Assembly (NCBI GenBank): GCA_947632555.1
Contig: CANRPU010000003.1
Location: forward strand, 1-64,000
Direction of reading: 5' to 3'
DNA from: an uncultured Lachnospiraceae bacterium
GTDB taxonomy: Bacteria; Bacillota; Clostridia; Lachnospirales; Lachnospiraceae
Length of the DNA: 64,000 bases
Shown here: piece by piece, positions 26,506 through 35,323 of the stretch
How positions within the stretch are numbered: position 1 is the first letter of the stretch
Layout of the letters: the number at the start of each line of letters is the position of its first letter
Program-made: the position numbers and the translations under genes
The notes under the pieces: model-generated
Seen by the model: only the letters and a program-made list of their open reading frames with translations
Told to the model about the DNA's origin: nothing
Databases searched by the model: none

Positions 26506-27435
26506 ATGAAAGCGGTCTATATCATCAACGGATTTCTGGAGAGCGGAAAAACCGAATTTATTTCCTATACGCTGGCGCAGCCGTATTTTCAGCTGCGTGG
26601 AAAGACCCTGATCCTTTTATGTGAAGAAGGCGAGAAAGAGTACGACGCGGAGCTGCTGAGAAGAAGCCGTTCCGTGGTAGAGGTGATCGAGGAGGAAGGG
26701 GATTTTACGCCCAATCATCTGATCGAGCTGGAAAAGAAGCACAGGCCGGAGCGCATTATCATAGAATATAACGGAATGTGGAATTTTAAGAACATGAAGC
26801 TGCCGTGGCACTGGAAAGTAGAACAGCAGATCACTACCATCGACGGCTCCACCTTTCCCATGTATTACACCAATATGCGTTCTCTTCTGGCGGAAATGAT
26901 ACGGAATTCGGAAATGATCATCTTCAACCGCTGCGACGGGATCTCCGATCTGAGCAGTTATAAACGGAATGTGAAAGCGGTGAATCCCAGGGCGGAGATC
27001 ATTTTTGAGGATTCCAACGGCGAGATCAATGAAATTATGGAGGACGATCTGCCTTATGACCTGAAGGCGGAAGTACTTACCCTGGACGATTACGGATACG
27101 GGATCTGGTATCTGGACAGCATGGATCATCTGGAAAGATATGAGGGAAAGACGGTAGAGTTTGTGGCGATGGTGCTTCTGCCGGAGAGCTTTCCCAGGGG
27201 ATATTTTGTGCCGGGACGCATGGCCATGACCTGCTGCGCGGACGATATGGCCTTTCTGGGTTATGCCTGTGAGTACGCGGATACGGAAAAGCTGAGTCAG
27301 AAAGAATGGGTAAAAGTGCGGGCCAGGGTGGCCAGGGAATACTGGGAGGACTATGGGGGCGAGGGGCCTGTTCTGCACGCGCTCAGCGTGGAGAAGACAA
27401 AGGCGCCAAAAAATGAAGTGATCAGTTTTAACTAG
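26506..27435 (+). CDS. G3E GTPase fused to a YcgQ-like (DUF1980) C-terminal domain
   Basis: The 309-residue protein starts with a G3E GTPase domain: P-loop NGFLESGKTEF at 7-17 and a recognisable NRCD guanine motif near residue 144. The CxCC metal motif found in its neighbour is missing. From about residue 215 the sequence changes to a domain resembling the C-terminal part of YcgQ/DUF1980 proteins (VEFVAMVLLPESFPRGYF, MAMTCCADDMAFLGYACEY, a late tryptophan in EWVKV). The gene follows the His-rich GTPase by six bases and precedes a ZIP transporter by eight. A role in metal handling is inferred from context. Confidence 0.82.
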   Translation: MKAVYIINGFLESGKTEFISYTLAQPYFQLRGKTLILLCEEGEKEYDAELLRRSRSVVEVIEEEGDFTPNHLIELEKKHRPERIIIEYNGMWNFKNMKLPWHWKVEQQITTIDGSTFPMYYTNMRSLLAEMIRNSEMIIFNRCDGISDLSSYKRNVKAVNPRAEIIFEDSNGEINEIMEDDLPYDLKAEVLTLDDYGYGIWYLDSMDHLERYEGKTVEFVAMVLLPESFPRGYFVPGRMAMTCCADDMAFLGYACEYADTEKLSQKEWVKVRARVAREYWEDYGGEGPVLHALSVEKTKAPKNEVISFN

Positions 27436-27443
27436 GAGGTCGT

Positions 27444-28232
27444 ATGAGAGTAATACCGCTGGCGCTGGAAGGTACGGGTTTTGCCTGGCTCATGACTACG
27501 CTGGGCGCAGCCGTGGTCTTTTTCTTCAGAAAGGAAATGAAGGAATCCGTGCATAAAGCTTTTTTGGGATTTGCCGCCGGCGTCATGATCGCCGCCAGCG
27601 TGTGGTCCCTGTTGATTCCTGCCATTGACCAGGCAGAAGAAAGGGGCGGCATCGGCTGGCTGCCCGCCGCGGGCGGTTTTGTTTTAGGCGCCTGCTTTCT
27701 GCTGTTGATGGATAAACTGATCCCCCATCTGCATGTGGGGGAAGAGAAAGCGGAAGGGCCGAGAACCTCCCTGCACAGAACGACTTTGATGGTGTTTGCC
27801 GTAACACTGCACAATATTCCGGAAGGAATGGCCATGGGGCTGGCTTTTGCCAACGCGGCCCTGGAAGGGGGAGGTGGCGCCTATGCGGCGGCCTTCGCGC
27901 TGGCGGTGGGTATCGGCGTACAGAATTTCCCGGAGGGAGCGGCGATCTCCCTGCCGCTGAGGCGGGAGGGAACTCCGGCGGGAAGGGCGTTTTTCTGCGG
28001 CTGCATGTCCGGTATTGTAGAGCCGCTGTTCGGTGTGCTCACGGTATTGCTGGCCGCCGTGCTGGTGCCCTATATGCCCTGGCTCTTGTCCTTCGCGGCC
28101 GGGGCCATGATCTATGTGGTAGTGGAAGAACTGATCCCGGAAGCGCATCTGGGAGAACATTCCCACGCGGGTACCATGGGTGTGCTGGCCGGTTTTTTGC
28201 TGATGATGATACTGGATGTGGCTCTGGGGTAG
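27444..28232 (+). CDS. ZIP-family metal transporter
   Basis: This 262-residue membrane protein belongs to the ZIP family (GufA/ZupT type), which brings zinc or related divalent metals into the cytoplasm. The signature metal-site helices are HNIPEGMAMGLAFA near residue 126 and QNFPEGAAISLPL near 157, and a cytoplasmic loop contains HLHVGEE. About eight hydrophobic segments are present. AGGAGG directly precedes the start. It is packed between two metal-related GTPases and ylmH, so the operon probably couples uptake to intracellular delivery of a metal. Confidence 0.92.
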   Translation: MRVIPLALEGTGFAWLMTTLGAAVVFFFRKEMKESVHKAFLGFAAGVMIAASVWSLLIPAIDQAEERGGIGWLPAAGGFVLGACFLLLMDKLIPHLHVGEEKAEGPRTSLHRTTLMVFAVTLHNIPEGMAMGLAFANAALEGGGGAYAAAFALAVGIGVQNFPEGAAISLPLRREGTPAGRAFFCGCMSGIVEPLFGVLTVLLAAVLVPYMPWLLSFAAGAMIYVVVEELIPEAHLGEHSHAGTMGVLAGFLLMMILDVALG

Positions 28233-28235
28233 CGT

Positions 28236-29006
28236 ATGGCGTTAAATTCGGAAAAAGAAACACAGCAGCTGCAGAAGCGGCTGCGGGATTTGGCGGAGAA
28301 ATCTTATCGTCAGAATGTCTATACTTTCAGCGGTTTTCTGGGACTGGCGGAACTGGATGTTTATTACAGGATGGAGAAGGAGCTTTTGTTTTCCCATCCT
28401 GCTTTGTTTGGCGGAGATGACAGAGCGGAGCGGCTTATGATCCGTTTCGGCTCGCCGGAGGAATGGGGTTATGAGGAGGACTATCCCATAGCCTGCCTGC
28501 ATGTGGCGCCTCTTCTGGCAAAGTTTTCGGAGGATCTTACCCACAGGGATTTTCTGGGGGCGCTGATGCATCTGGGAATCGAGAGAAGCTGCATCGGGGA
28601 TATCAGGACAGGGGACCGGGAAGGGTATTTGTACTGCATTGGCTCCATGGCGGATTTTATCTGCGGGAATCTGACGCAGATCAAGCATACGCGCGTATTC
28701 TGCGAAAAAGTGGAAAAAGCGGGGTATACGGAGAAAGACGGGCCGGAAGTAAAAGAAATCCTGGTAAATTCCCTGCGGCTGGACGGCTGCCTGTCCAAGC
28801 TCTACCAGATCTCCAGAAATGAAAGCCTGGCGCTGTTTACGGGCGCCAGGGTTTATGTAGATGGCCGCCTGGTAGAAAATAACAGTCGTAATTTAAAACC
28901 GGGCGAAACCGTCAATGTCAGAGGATACGGAAAATTTGTATTTCTGGGCGTCAAATACGAAACCAAAAAGGGCAGGCTCTGTCTGGAAGCGGAGGTATAC
29001 CGCTGA
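28236..29006 (+). CDS. S4-domain RNA-binding protein, YlmH family
   Basis: The 256-residue protein matches the YlmH family, found beside division genes in many Firmicutes. It has an N-terminal helical region, a central domain (PLLAKFSEDLTHRDFLGALM, GIERSCIGDI) and a C-terminal S4 RNA-binding domain (SLRLDGCLSKLYQISR, then VYVDGRLVEN and LKPGETVNVRGYGKF). YlmH-type proteins act in ribosome quality control, in the same process as RqcH, which is encoded at 40.3 kb here. It begins three bases after the ZIP gene. The link to the metal operon may be only positional. Confidence 0.87.
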   Translation: MALNSEKETQQLQKRLRDLAEKSYRQNVYTFSGFLGLAELDVYYRMEKELLFSHPALFGGDDRAERLMIRFGSPEEWGYEEDYPIACLHVAPLLAKFSEDLTHRDFLGALMHLGIERSCIGDIRTGDREGYLYCIGSMADFICGNLTQIKHTRVFCEKVEKAGYTEKDGPEVKEILVNSLRLDGCLSKLYQISRNESLALFTGARVYVDGRLVENNSRNLKPGETVNVRGYGKFVFLGVKYETKKGRLCLEAEVYR

Positions 29007-29024
29007 GCCCGGCGGAGGCGCGGT

Positions 29025-29459
29025 CTATTTAAAAACCGGGCTGGCCTTTTCTTCACAGTATTTGCAGCGGTAAATCTCTTTTTCCTCATCGGCGAGCACG
29101 AAGATGTGGGGAAGCTCCTGCTCTATGGAGGTGATACAGCGGGGATTTCTGCATCGGATCACATTTTTGATCATTTTGGGAAGTACCAGTTCTTTTTTGT
29201 CTACGATCTCGCCGTCCTTGATCACATTGACGGTAATGTTGTGGTCGATGAATGCCAGTACGTCCAGGTCCAGCTGGTTGATGTCGCATTCCACTTTCAG
29301 GATGTCTTTCTTTCCCATTTTTTCACTGCGGGCGTTTTTGATGATGGCTACTGTACAGTCCAGTTTGCCAAGCTGCAGATGCTCGTAAATATCCATGCTC
29401 TTTCCGGCTTTGATGTGATCCAGTACAAAGCCTTCCTCAATTTTTCCTACGTTTAACAT
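29025..29459 (-). CDS. pyrI: Aspartate carbamoyltransferase regulatory subunit
   Basis: PyrI binds nucleotide effectors and holds the catalytic trimers of aspartate carbamoyltransferase together. The 144-residue protein has the N-terminal allosteric domain and a C-terminal zinc domain with four cysteines in CRNPRC and CKYC. It follows pyrB by 22 bases. Its 3' end lies 18 bases from the end of ylmH on the other strand. Confidence 0.95.
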   Translation of the reverse strand: MLNVGKIEEGFVLDHIKAGKSMDIYEHLQLGKLDCTVAIIKNARSEKMGKKDILKVECDINQLDLDVLAFIDHNITVNVIKDGEIVDKKELVLPKMIKNVIRCRNPRCITSIEQELPHIFVLADEEKEIYRCKYCEEKASPVFK

Positions 29460-29481
29460 AGCTGCCTCCCATTCTGCCGCT

Positions 29482-30414
29482 TTAGCGGCTCTCTGTTTCG
29501 TCCACTTTGATCTGCAGTAAGGTCAGGATCAGGGCCATACGGACATATACGCCGTACTGGGCCTGTTTAAAATATACCGCTCTGGGATCTTCGTCCACTT
29601 CTACGGAAATCTCGTTGACCCTTGGCAGAGGATGGAGCACCAGCATATCTTTTCTGGCCAGTTCCATTTTGGCGGCGTCCAGGATATAGAAATCTTTCAG
29701 ACGAACGTAGTCCTCCTCGTTAAAGAAGCGCTCCTTCTGTACCCTGGTCATATAGAGCAGGTCCAGAGAAGGCATGACGTTTTCCAGGCGGATGACTTCT
29801 TCATAGGGGACCTGTTTCTCTTTGAGCATATCGGTAATGTAGTCCGGCACCCGCAGTTCTTCGGGGGAGATGAAGATAAAACGGATATTGGGGTAGCGGA
29901 CCAGCGCGTGTATCAGGGAGTGGACGGTGCGTCCGAATTTGAGGTCACCGCACAGGCCGATGGTCAGATTGTCCAGCCGTCCTTTCAGGCTGCGTATGGT
30001 GAGCAGGTCGGTCAAAGTCTGGGTGGGATGCTGGTGGCCGCCGTCCCCGGCGTTGATGACGGGGATACCGGATTTTTCCGCCGCTACCATGGGAGCGCCC
30101 TCTTTGGGATGCCGCATGGCGCAGATATCGGCGTAGCAGGAGATAATACGGATGGTGTCGGATACGCTTTCTCCCTTCGCGGCGGAGGAACTGGCCGCAT
30201 CGGAAAAGCCCAGAACTTTTCCGCCTAAGTGCAGCATGGCGGATTCAAAGCTCAGGCGGGTACGGGTACTGGGTTCATAGAAGCAGGTTGCCAGTATCCT
30301 GCCGTCGCAGGCGTGGGCGTATTTCGCGGGGTGCTGTTCGATATCCCCTGCCAGCGTGAAGAGTGTTTCCAGTTCTTCCGGAGTGAAATCCAGCGGGCTC
30401 ATTAAGTGTTTCAT
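29482..30414 (-). CDS. pyrB: Aspartate carbamoyltransferase catalytic subunit
   Basis: The 310-residue enzyme condenses carbamoyl phosphate and aspartate to carbamoyl aspartate, the committed step of pyrimidine synthesis. Active-site motifs are [13 protein letters not shown] near residue 51, the lysine loop in [31 protein letters not shown] near 130, and HPLPRVNEI near 263. The start is set at MKHLMSP, with AGAGGA seven bases upstream; the open frame continues upstream without a good site. The order pyrB-pyrI is usual for clostridia. No attenuator or PyrR-binding structure is obvious in the short upstream gap. Confidence 0.95.
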   Translation of the reverse strand: MKHLMSPLDFTPEELETLFTLAGDIEQHPAKYAHACDGRILATCFYEPSTRTRLSFESAMLHLGGKVLGFSDAASSSAAKGESVSDTIRIISCYADICAMRHPKEGAPMVAAEKSGIPVINAGDGGHQHPTQTLTDLLTIRSLKGRLDNLTIGLCGDLKFGRTVHSLIHALVRYPNIRFIFISPEELRVPDYITDMLKEKQVPYEEVIRLENVMPSLDLLYMTRVQKERFFNEEDYVRLKDFYILDAAKMELARKDMLVLHPLPRVNEISVEVDEDPRAVYFKQAQYGVYVRMALILTLLQIKVDETESR

Positions 30415-30482
30415 AGATTCCTCTTTTCTGCGCCGCCCTAAAGGGAGCCGCCGCGGCGCGGTGCGGCCATGAAAACTCAAAA

Positions 30483-30511
30483 AAATCGAAGAGAAAAAAT
30501 CTCTTCGATTT
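30483..30511 (-). terminator. Terminator of the nitroreductase gene
   Basis: A perfect 12-bp stem AAATCGAAGAGA / TCTCTTCGATTT with a 5-base loop is followed, on the minus strand, by a run of T. It also separates the gene from pyrB downstream. Confidence 0.85.
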
Positions 30512-30515
30512 CATG

Positions 30516-31055
30516 TTACATATAGGAAAGTAACTCCTCCACGGATTTCCGCTTGGGAGCTGCAGGCTCTTCAGCCGGATAGCCGATGGGAATGAGAGCG
30601 CCCAGTTCCCTGTCTTCAGGGAGGCGCAAAAGAGAAGCAGCCTCAGCCTCGTCAAAAATACCCATAATGACGGTGCCAAGTCCCTGCGCGTACGCGGCCA
30701 GGCAGAAAGCCTCGCAGGCGGCGCCGGTATCAAACATCTGCCAGCCGCCCTCCTTGGGAGTGCTGAAGGAACCGTCTTTCTCAAAGCCGCTGCGGTTTTT
30801 GATGAAAGTAACCGCGATCAGCATGGGCGCGTTTTTGATGATCTCACCGTTTCTCGCGTAGCCGGAGGTGCATTCCGACGCGATCTTGTCTTTCAGTTCC
30901 CCTTCCAGCGCGATATAGCGCACGATCTGAGTGTTTTTCCAGCTGGGAGCAAAAGACGCGGCCTCTACGACGGAAGCGAGCACTTCGCGCGTTACCGGCC
31001 TGTCCGCAAACCGGCGTATACTTCTGCGTCCCCGGATACATTCGTCAGCTGTCAT
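30516..31055 (-). CDS. Nitroreductase family protein
   Basis: This 179-residue protein is a small FMN-dependent nitroreductase. It opens with the usual IRGRRSIRRFADRPVTREVL, and FAPSWKNTQIVR around residue 35 and the glycine-containing AQGLGTVIMGIFDE near 127 fit the fold. The true substrate is not predictable. It is shorter than typical nitroreductases (about 200) but complete. It has its own terminator and a leader with AGGA at the start, so it is probably monocistronic. Confidence 0.88.
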   Translation of the reverse strand: MTADECIRGRRSIRRFADRPVTREVLASVVEAASFAPSWKNTQIVRYIALEGELKDKIASECTSGYARNGEIIKNAPMLIAVTFIKNRSGFEKDGSFSTPKEGGWQMFDTGAACEAFCLAAYAQGLGTVIMGIFDEAEAASLLRLPEDRELGALIPIGYPAEEPAAPKRKSVEELLSYM

Positions 31056-31186
31056 GGAAATCCTCCTTTATGCTTTCTGCATTGCTAAAAGTATATCACA
31101 ACACGGTGAAAGTTTCAATGAAAAAAGTTGTAGCGGTCTTCTTTTGAATGTTTTCACGCCGCCGGGAAAAGGGATTGGAATAGCGC

Positions 31187-31215
31187 TTGCATAATGGACA
31201 GGATTCCATTATAAT
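31187..31215 (+). promoter_or_regulatory. Promoter of the PH-domain protein gene
   Basis: TTGCAT (31187-31192) and a perfect TATAAT (31210-31215) are 17 bases apart. Its position rules out the upstream in-frame start codon at 31187. Confidence 0.75.
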
Positions 31216-31243
31216 AAGAAAAAACGAGAAGGGGATGGATCAC

Positions 31244-31642
31244 ATGGCAAAGGAAGCGGATAAAGACGTAATATTTGAAGAAAGAAAGAGATGGCTGTTT
31301 TTGGGACTGCCCTTTACCTTTACCAAGTATATTATCAAAGATGATATACTGACCGTGAATCAGGGATTTTTGCGAAAAGTGGAAAATGACTGCTATATGT
31401 ATAAGATCCAGGACGTGGAGCATACGGCGGGACTGATGGAGAGAATATGCGGTCTGGGAAGCGTGATCTGTTATACGGGAGATACTACGCACCCCAAGCT
31501 GGTATTGACGCATATCAAGCGTTCCAAGGAGATCAAAAATTATATACTGGAGGCGTCCGAGGCAGCCCGTATCAGACGGCGCACCCTCAACACGCTGGAT
31601 ATCGGAACCGGTGAGATGGAAGACATGGACGATCCGGTATAA
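31244..31642 (+). CDS. Small bacterial PH-domain protein
   Basis: The 132-residue protein resembles bacterial pleckstrin-homology (bPH2) proteins: KRWLFLGLPFTFTKYIIKDD, then a turn with ILTVNQGFLRKVENDCYMYKI, and repeated beta-strand patterns through VICYTGDTTHPKLVLTHI. It has no membrane segment. The ATG at 31244 is preferred to that at 31235, because GAAGGGG touches the earlier codon. Function is unknown. It converges on the small membrane protein gene. Confidence 0.78.
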   Translation: MAKEADKDVIFEERKRWLFLGLPFTFTKYIIKDDILTVNQGFLRKVENDCYMYKIQDVEHTAGLMERICGLGSVICYTGDTTHPKLVLTHIKRSKEIKNYILEASEAARIRRRTLNTLDIGTGEMEDMDDPV

Positions 31643-31671
31643 TGACTGCGGCGGCGCGGGACGGTGGTAGA

Positions 31672-32076
31672 TTACCCCCATCCTTCGTTTTCTTTAAAGA
31701 GCCGCTCGAACAGAAGGCCGGCAAAGAACCAGCAGGGCAGGTAGTCCAGACGGATGAGCCTGTCGATATGCCAGCGGGAACGGCTGTAATCCCAGGGACA
31801 CAGATTTTTTCTGGACAGCAGTTTACCGCTGATATATTCTCCCGTAAAGATGAGAGAGGCGTAAGCCAGTCCCCGTACAACGGGGCTTTTGTCTTTTAAC
31901 AGGCGGTAGACCGGCGCCAGAAAGCAGGCGCATCCGTAAATGGGAAACATCCAGACGGAAGTATTCCCTTTGAGGGTGAATCTGCGTCTTCGGAAGGAAT
32001 CCAGAGAAGTAAACAGGATCTCCATACACCAGCCTAAGATGCCGCAGTGGATAAAATTGTGAATCCATTTTTTCAT
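31672..32076 (-). CDS. Small membrane protein, putative ABC-transporter type (CmpB-like)
   Basis: The roughly 134-residue protein begins MKKWIHNFIHCGILGWCMEI and has several hydrophobic segments, with MFPIYGCACFLAPVYRLL, a second hydrophobic stretch, NLCPWDYS and a final membrane helix. These features resemble the short version of the CmpB-like putative ABC transporter family, proteins of unknown function widespread in Lachnospiraceae. The start is uncertain: the longer frame overlaps folC, and the chosen ATG has no strong ribosome binding site. It is transcribed divergently from folC. Confidence 0.6.
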   Translation of the reverse strand: MKKWIHNFIHCGILGWCMEILFTSLDSFRRRRFTLKGNTSVWMFPIYGCACFLAPVYRLLKDKSPVVRGLAYASLIFTGEYISGKLLSRKNLCPWDYSRSRWHIDRLIRLDYLPCWFFAGLLFERLFKENEGWG

Positions 32077-32112
32077 AAGAAGAAGTATGAGCAAAAAAGA
32101 GGAAATTATACC

Positions 32113-33414
32113 ATGAATTATCAGGAAACTTTGGCCTATATGGAATCCCTGCGGGAACTTGGGGTTGTGCCGGGACTTTCCGGCATAGAAGCGCTCTGCC
32201 GGGAACTGGGCAATCCGCAGGAGGCTCTTTCCTTTGTGCATATCGCGGGCACCAACGGGAAAGGTTCCGTACTGGCTTATGTGTCTACCGTTTTAAAATG
32301 CGCCGGTTACAGAGTGGGACGCTATGTTTCCCCCGCCGTTTTCCATGACAGGGAAATGATACAGGTGAACGGAAAGGCTGTTTCCAGAGAAGAGCTGTGC
32401 GCCTGTATGGAAGCGGTGAAGGGGGCCTGTGAAAGGGTGGCCGCGGGAGGGCAGCCCAATCCCACGCTTTTTGAAGCGGAAACGGCCGCGGCTTTTTTGT
32501 ATTTTAAGGAAAAGAAGTGTGATATAGTAGTCCTGGAAACCGGAATGGGCGGCAGGGAAGATGCCACCAATCTGATCCGGAATACCAAAGCGGCGGTGCT
32601 GACGCCCATAAGCATGGACCATACGGGGTTTCTGGGAAAAACGCTGAGGAAGATCGCGTATCATAAGGCCGGGATCATTAAAAACGGCTGTTATGTTATA
32701 ACGGCGCCCCAGGAGCCGGAGGCCATGGAGGTCATTGCGGAGGAAGCGGAGGAAAAGGGCTGCGCGCTGACGGTGGCGGAAAGTGTGTCGAAACTCCGCA
32801 GCGGGCTGGAGAAGCAGAAATTTTCCTATACGGATGCTTCCGGCAGGAAATATGCCGATCTGGAGATTACCCTGGGGGGAAGATATCAGGCGGAGAACGC
32901 GGCTCTGGCGGTAGAAGTCATAGGCAGGCTGAGCGAACAGGGGTTTCCCGTGAAAGAAAGCGCGCTGCGGCGGGGACTGCGCGATACGGTATGGCCGGGA
33001 CGGTTTGAGATCCTGGGAAAAAGGCCTCTGCTTGTCATAGATGGGGCCCACAATGAAGACGCGGCCAAAAAACTTGCGGATTCCGTGCGGTTTTATTTTA
33101 CAAACAAGAGAATTATCTATATAATGGGAATGTTGAGAGATAAGGAATACGAAAAAGTCATCGCGCGGACCTGCGCGTACGCGGATCAGATCATCACGCT
33201 GACACCGCCGGGGAATCCGAGAGCTCTCTCCGCGCTGGAACTGGCCGAAACGGCGTCGGGATACCATCCCCGCGTGACGGTGGCGGGGAGCGTGGAGGAA
33301 GCCCTGGAAATGGCTTATCTGCTGGCGGGGCGGGAGGACGTGATCCTGGCTTTCGGCTCCCTTTCTTATCTGGGGCGTCTGAAACGGGTCGCGCGAAGCA
33401 GGCTGAAGAAATAA
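32113..33414 (+). CDS. folC: Folylpolyglutamate / dihydrofolate synthase
   Basis: This 433-residue Mur-ligase-type enzyme adds glutamate to dihydropteroate and to folates. It has the ATP-binding [15 protein letters not shown] near residue 40, [14 protein letters not shown] near 142, [11 protein letters not shown] near 171 and the C-terminal [12 protein letters not shown] near 312. It opens a folate operon whose other members follow closely. The ATG at 32113 has AGAGGA upstream; the longer frame lacks a site and overlaps the divergent gene. Confidence 0.94.
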   Translation: MNYQETLAYMESLRELGVVPGLSGIEALCRELGNPQEALSFVHIAGTNGKGSVLAYVSTVLKCAGYRVGRYVSPAVFHDREMIQVNGKAVSREELCACMEAVKGACERVAAGGQPNPTLFEAETAAAFLYFKEKKCDIVVLETGMGGREDATNLIRNTKAAVLTPISMDHTGFLGKTLRKIAYHKAGIIKNGCYVITAPQEPEAMEVIAEEAEEKGCALTVAESVSKLRSGLEKQKFSYTDASGRKYADLEITLGGRYQAENAALAVEVIGRLSEQGFPVKESALRRGLRDTVWPGRFEILGKRPLLVIDGAHNEDAAKKLADSVRFYFTNKRIIYIMGMLRDKEYEKVIARTCAYADQIITLTPPGNPRALSALELAETASGYHPRVTVAGSVEEALEMAYLLAGREDVILAFGSLSYLGRLKRVARSRLKK

Positions 33415-33449
33415 TCGGAAAGGAATGCCGATGCGGCGGGGAGAATAAA

Positions 33450-34004
33450 GTGGACAAGAAAAAGATAGAAGCCGGAGTCAGGCTGATCCTGGAGGGTATC
33501 GGAGAGGATACGGACAGAGAGGGGCTGCGGGAAACGCCGGAGCGCGTAGCCAGGATGTATGAGGAGATCCTGGACGGTATGGGCAAGGATGCGGGAGAGC
33601 ATCTGCGGAAGACCTTCGCGGAAGCGGACAGTGAGATGGTACTGGAAAAAAACATTGCCTTCTATTCCACCTGCGAACATCATCTGATGCCCTTTTACGG
33701 ACAGGTGCACATTGCCTATGTACCGGACGGCAGAGTGGTGGGCCTGAGCAAGCTGGCCAGGACGGTGGAAGTGTACGCCGCCAGGCTGCAGCTTCAGGAA
33801 CGGATGACGGAGCAGATCGCGGAGGCGGTTATGCGGTATCTGGCGCCGAAGGGCGTTATGGTGATGGTGGAAGCGGAACATATGTGCATGAGTATGCGGG
33901 GAGTGAAAAAAGCGGGAAGCAAAACCGTAACGCTGGCAAAAAAAGGCGCTTTTGCGCAAAAGCCGGAGCTGCGGGAAGAGTTTTTCCGATTGCTTCGGGG
34001 ATAA
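33450..34004 (+). CDS. folE: GTP cyclohydrolase I
   Basis: FolE turns GTP into dihydroneopterin triphosphate, the first step of folate synthesis. The 184-residue protein has [20 protein letters not shown] with the zinc cysteine and histidines, the [13 protein letters not shown] stretch, and the second cysteine within EHMCMSMRG. It starts at GTG with GGGGAG upstream. The next gene, for an HD-domain protein, starts five bases after the stop. Confidence 0.95.
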   Translation: MDKKKIEAGVRLILEGIGEDTDREGLRETPERVARMYEEILDGMGKDAGEHLRKTFAEADSEMVLEKNIAFYSTCEHHLMPFYGQVHIAYVPDGRVVGLSKLARTVEVYAARLQLQERMTEQIAEAVMRYLAPKGVMVMVEAEHMCMSMRGVKKAGSKTVTLAKKGAFAQKPELREEFFRLLRG

Positions 34005-34008
34005 AATA

Positions 34009-34491
34009 ATGGATAGAGTAAATAAAATATTAAATCATGATTTATTTATTGAACATATGAAGAAAAATGAGGCGGCAGAGGCGGAAAGGAGCTTCTGCCG
34101 CCATAATATGGCGCATTTGCTGGATGTGGCCCGCATCGCTACGATACTGGATCTGGAGGAAGGGCTGGCTATTCCCAGGGACGTGGTGTACGCGGCCGCG
34201 CTCCTGCATGATATTGGCAGACATGTACAGTACGAGGACGGAACGCCTCACGAGCAGGCGGGCGTAAAGATCGCGCCCGCCATTCTGCGCGGCTGCGGGT
34301 ATGACGATAAAGAAACGGATGTTATTGTAACAGCCATAGGACTGCACAGAAACGCGGAAATTGAGAAAGATCATGATCTAAACGGCATTTTGTACCGGGC
34401 GGATAAGGCCAGCAGGCCCTGCTTCGCGTGCAGGATGGAAAAGAACTGCGACTGGAAACGGAAAAAGAAAAATTTTTCCATCCGTTATTAG
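34009..34491 (+). CDS. HD-domain hydrolase within the folate operon
   Basis: The 160-residue protein has an HD-type metal phosphohydrolase fold: a histidine pair in CRHNMAHLLDV (His32, His36), the HD pair in ALLHDIGRH (His67-Asp68), and a later histidine in TPHEQAG. It is inserted between folE and folP with spacings of five and nine bases, so it is surely co-transcribed. The pathway needs a pyrophosphatase to act on dihydroneopterin triphosphate before folB, and none of the other genes here supplies it. A role in that step is inference. The ATG at 34009 is used because the longer frame runs into folE. Confidence 0.82.
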   Translation: MDRVNKILNHDLFIEHMKKNEAAEAERSFCRHNMAHLLDVARIATILDLEEGLAIPRDVVYAAALLHDIGRHVQYEDGTPHEQAGVKIAPAILRGCGYDDKETDVIVTAIGLHRNAEIEKDHDLNGILYRADKASRPCFACRMEKNCDWKRKKKNFSIRY

Positions 34492-34500
34492 GAGAAACTT

Positions 34501-35313
34501 ATGCGGATAGGCGGCAGGGAATTTCTGACAAAGGAAAAAACTTACGTGATGGGCATCCTGAACGTGACGCCGGATTCCTTTTCCGACGGGGGAAGGTGGA
34601 AGGGAGTGGACGGGGCTCTTTTCCGCGTGGAGGAAATGCTCACGGAAGGGATGGATATACTGGATATCGGCGGGGAGTCCACAAGACCCGGATATACTCC
34701 CGTTTCCCCCGGGGAGGAAATAGCCCGGACGGCGCCTGTGATCGAGGCGGTCAAGGCCCGTTTTGACGTTCCGGTATCTCTGGATACCTGTAAAAGCGCG
34801 GTGGCGGCTGCCGGGATAGCGGCGGGCGCGGATCTGATCAACGACATATGGGGATTGAAGAAAGACGAAGGAATGGCGGCGCTGATAGCGGAAAGCGGAC
34901 TGCCGTGCTGTCTGATGCACAACCGGAAAAAGCCGGATTATACGGAGCTTCTCGCGGACGTGGCCGGGGATCTGGAAGAAAGTCTTGCCCTGGCGGACAG
35001 AGCGGGGATCCGGCGGGACAGGATCGTGCTGGATACGGGGATAGGATTTGGAAAGGATTATGAACAGAATCTGCGGATACTCCGCAGTCAGGAATATTTT
35101 CTCCGGCTGGGCTGCCCCCTGCTCCTGGGAGCCAGCAGAAAATCCGTTATCGGGCTGGCCCTGCGGCTGCCCGTGGAAGAAAGACTGGAAGGAACGCTGG
35201 CCACGACGGTGATGGCTGTGATGCAGGGCTGTTCCTTCGTGCGGGTGCACGATGTCAGGGAAAACGTCAGGGCCGTGAAAATGGCGGAGGCTGTTCTGGG
35301 AAGGAGCCGTTAA
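34501..35313 (+). CDS. folP: Dihydropteroate synthase
   Basis: FolP joins p-aminobenzoate to the pterin pyrophosphate and is the sulfonamide target. The 270-residue TIM-barrel protein has GILNVTPDSFSDGG near residue 17, DIGGESTRPGYTPVS near 54, NDIWGLK near 113, and ASRKSVIG near 214. Length is normal. Between it and folBK lies a strong AAGGAGG site. Confidence 0.95.
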   Translation: MRIGGREFLTKEKTYVMGILNVTPDSFSDGGRWKGVDGALFRVEEMLTEGMDILDIGGESTRPGYTPVSPGEEIARTAPVIEAVKARFDVPVSLDTCKSAVAAAGIAAGADLINDIWGLKKDEGMAALIAESGLPCCLMHNRKKPDYTELLADVAGDLEESLALADRAGIRRDRIVLDTGIGFGKDYEQNLRILRSQEYFLRLGCPLLLGASRKSVIGLALRLPVEERLEGTLATTVMAVMQGCSFVRVHDVRENVRAVKMAEAVLGRSR

Positions 35314-35323
35314 GGAGGTAACG

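Noticed and set aside
29006-29042. AGCCCGG/CCGGGCT inverted repeat as a shared terminator of ylmH and pyrI
   Set aside because: The loop is 23 bases, the right arm is inside the pyrI coding region and the T run is short. I could not support it as a terminator.
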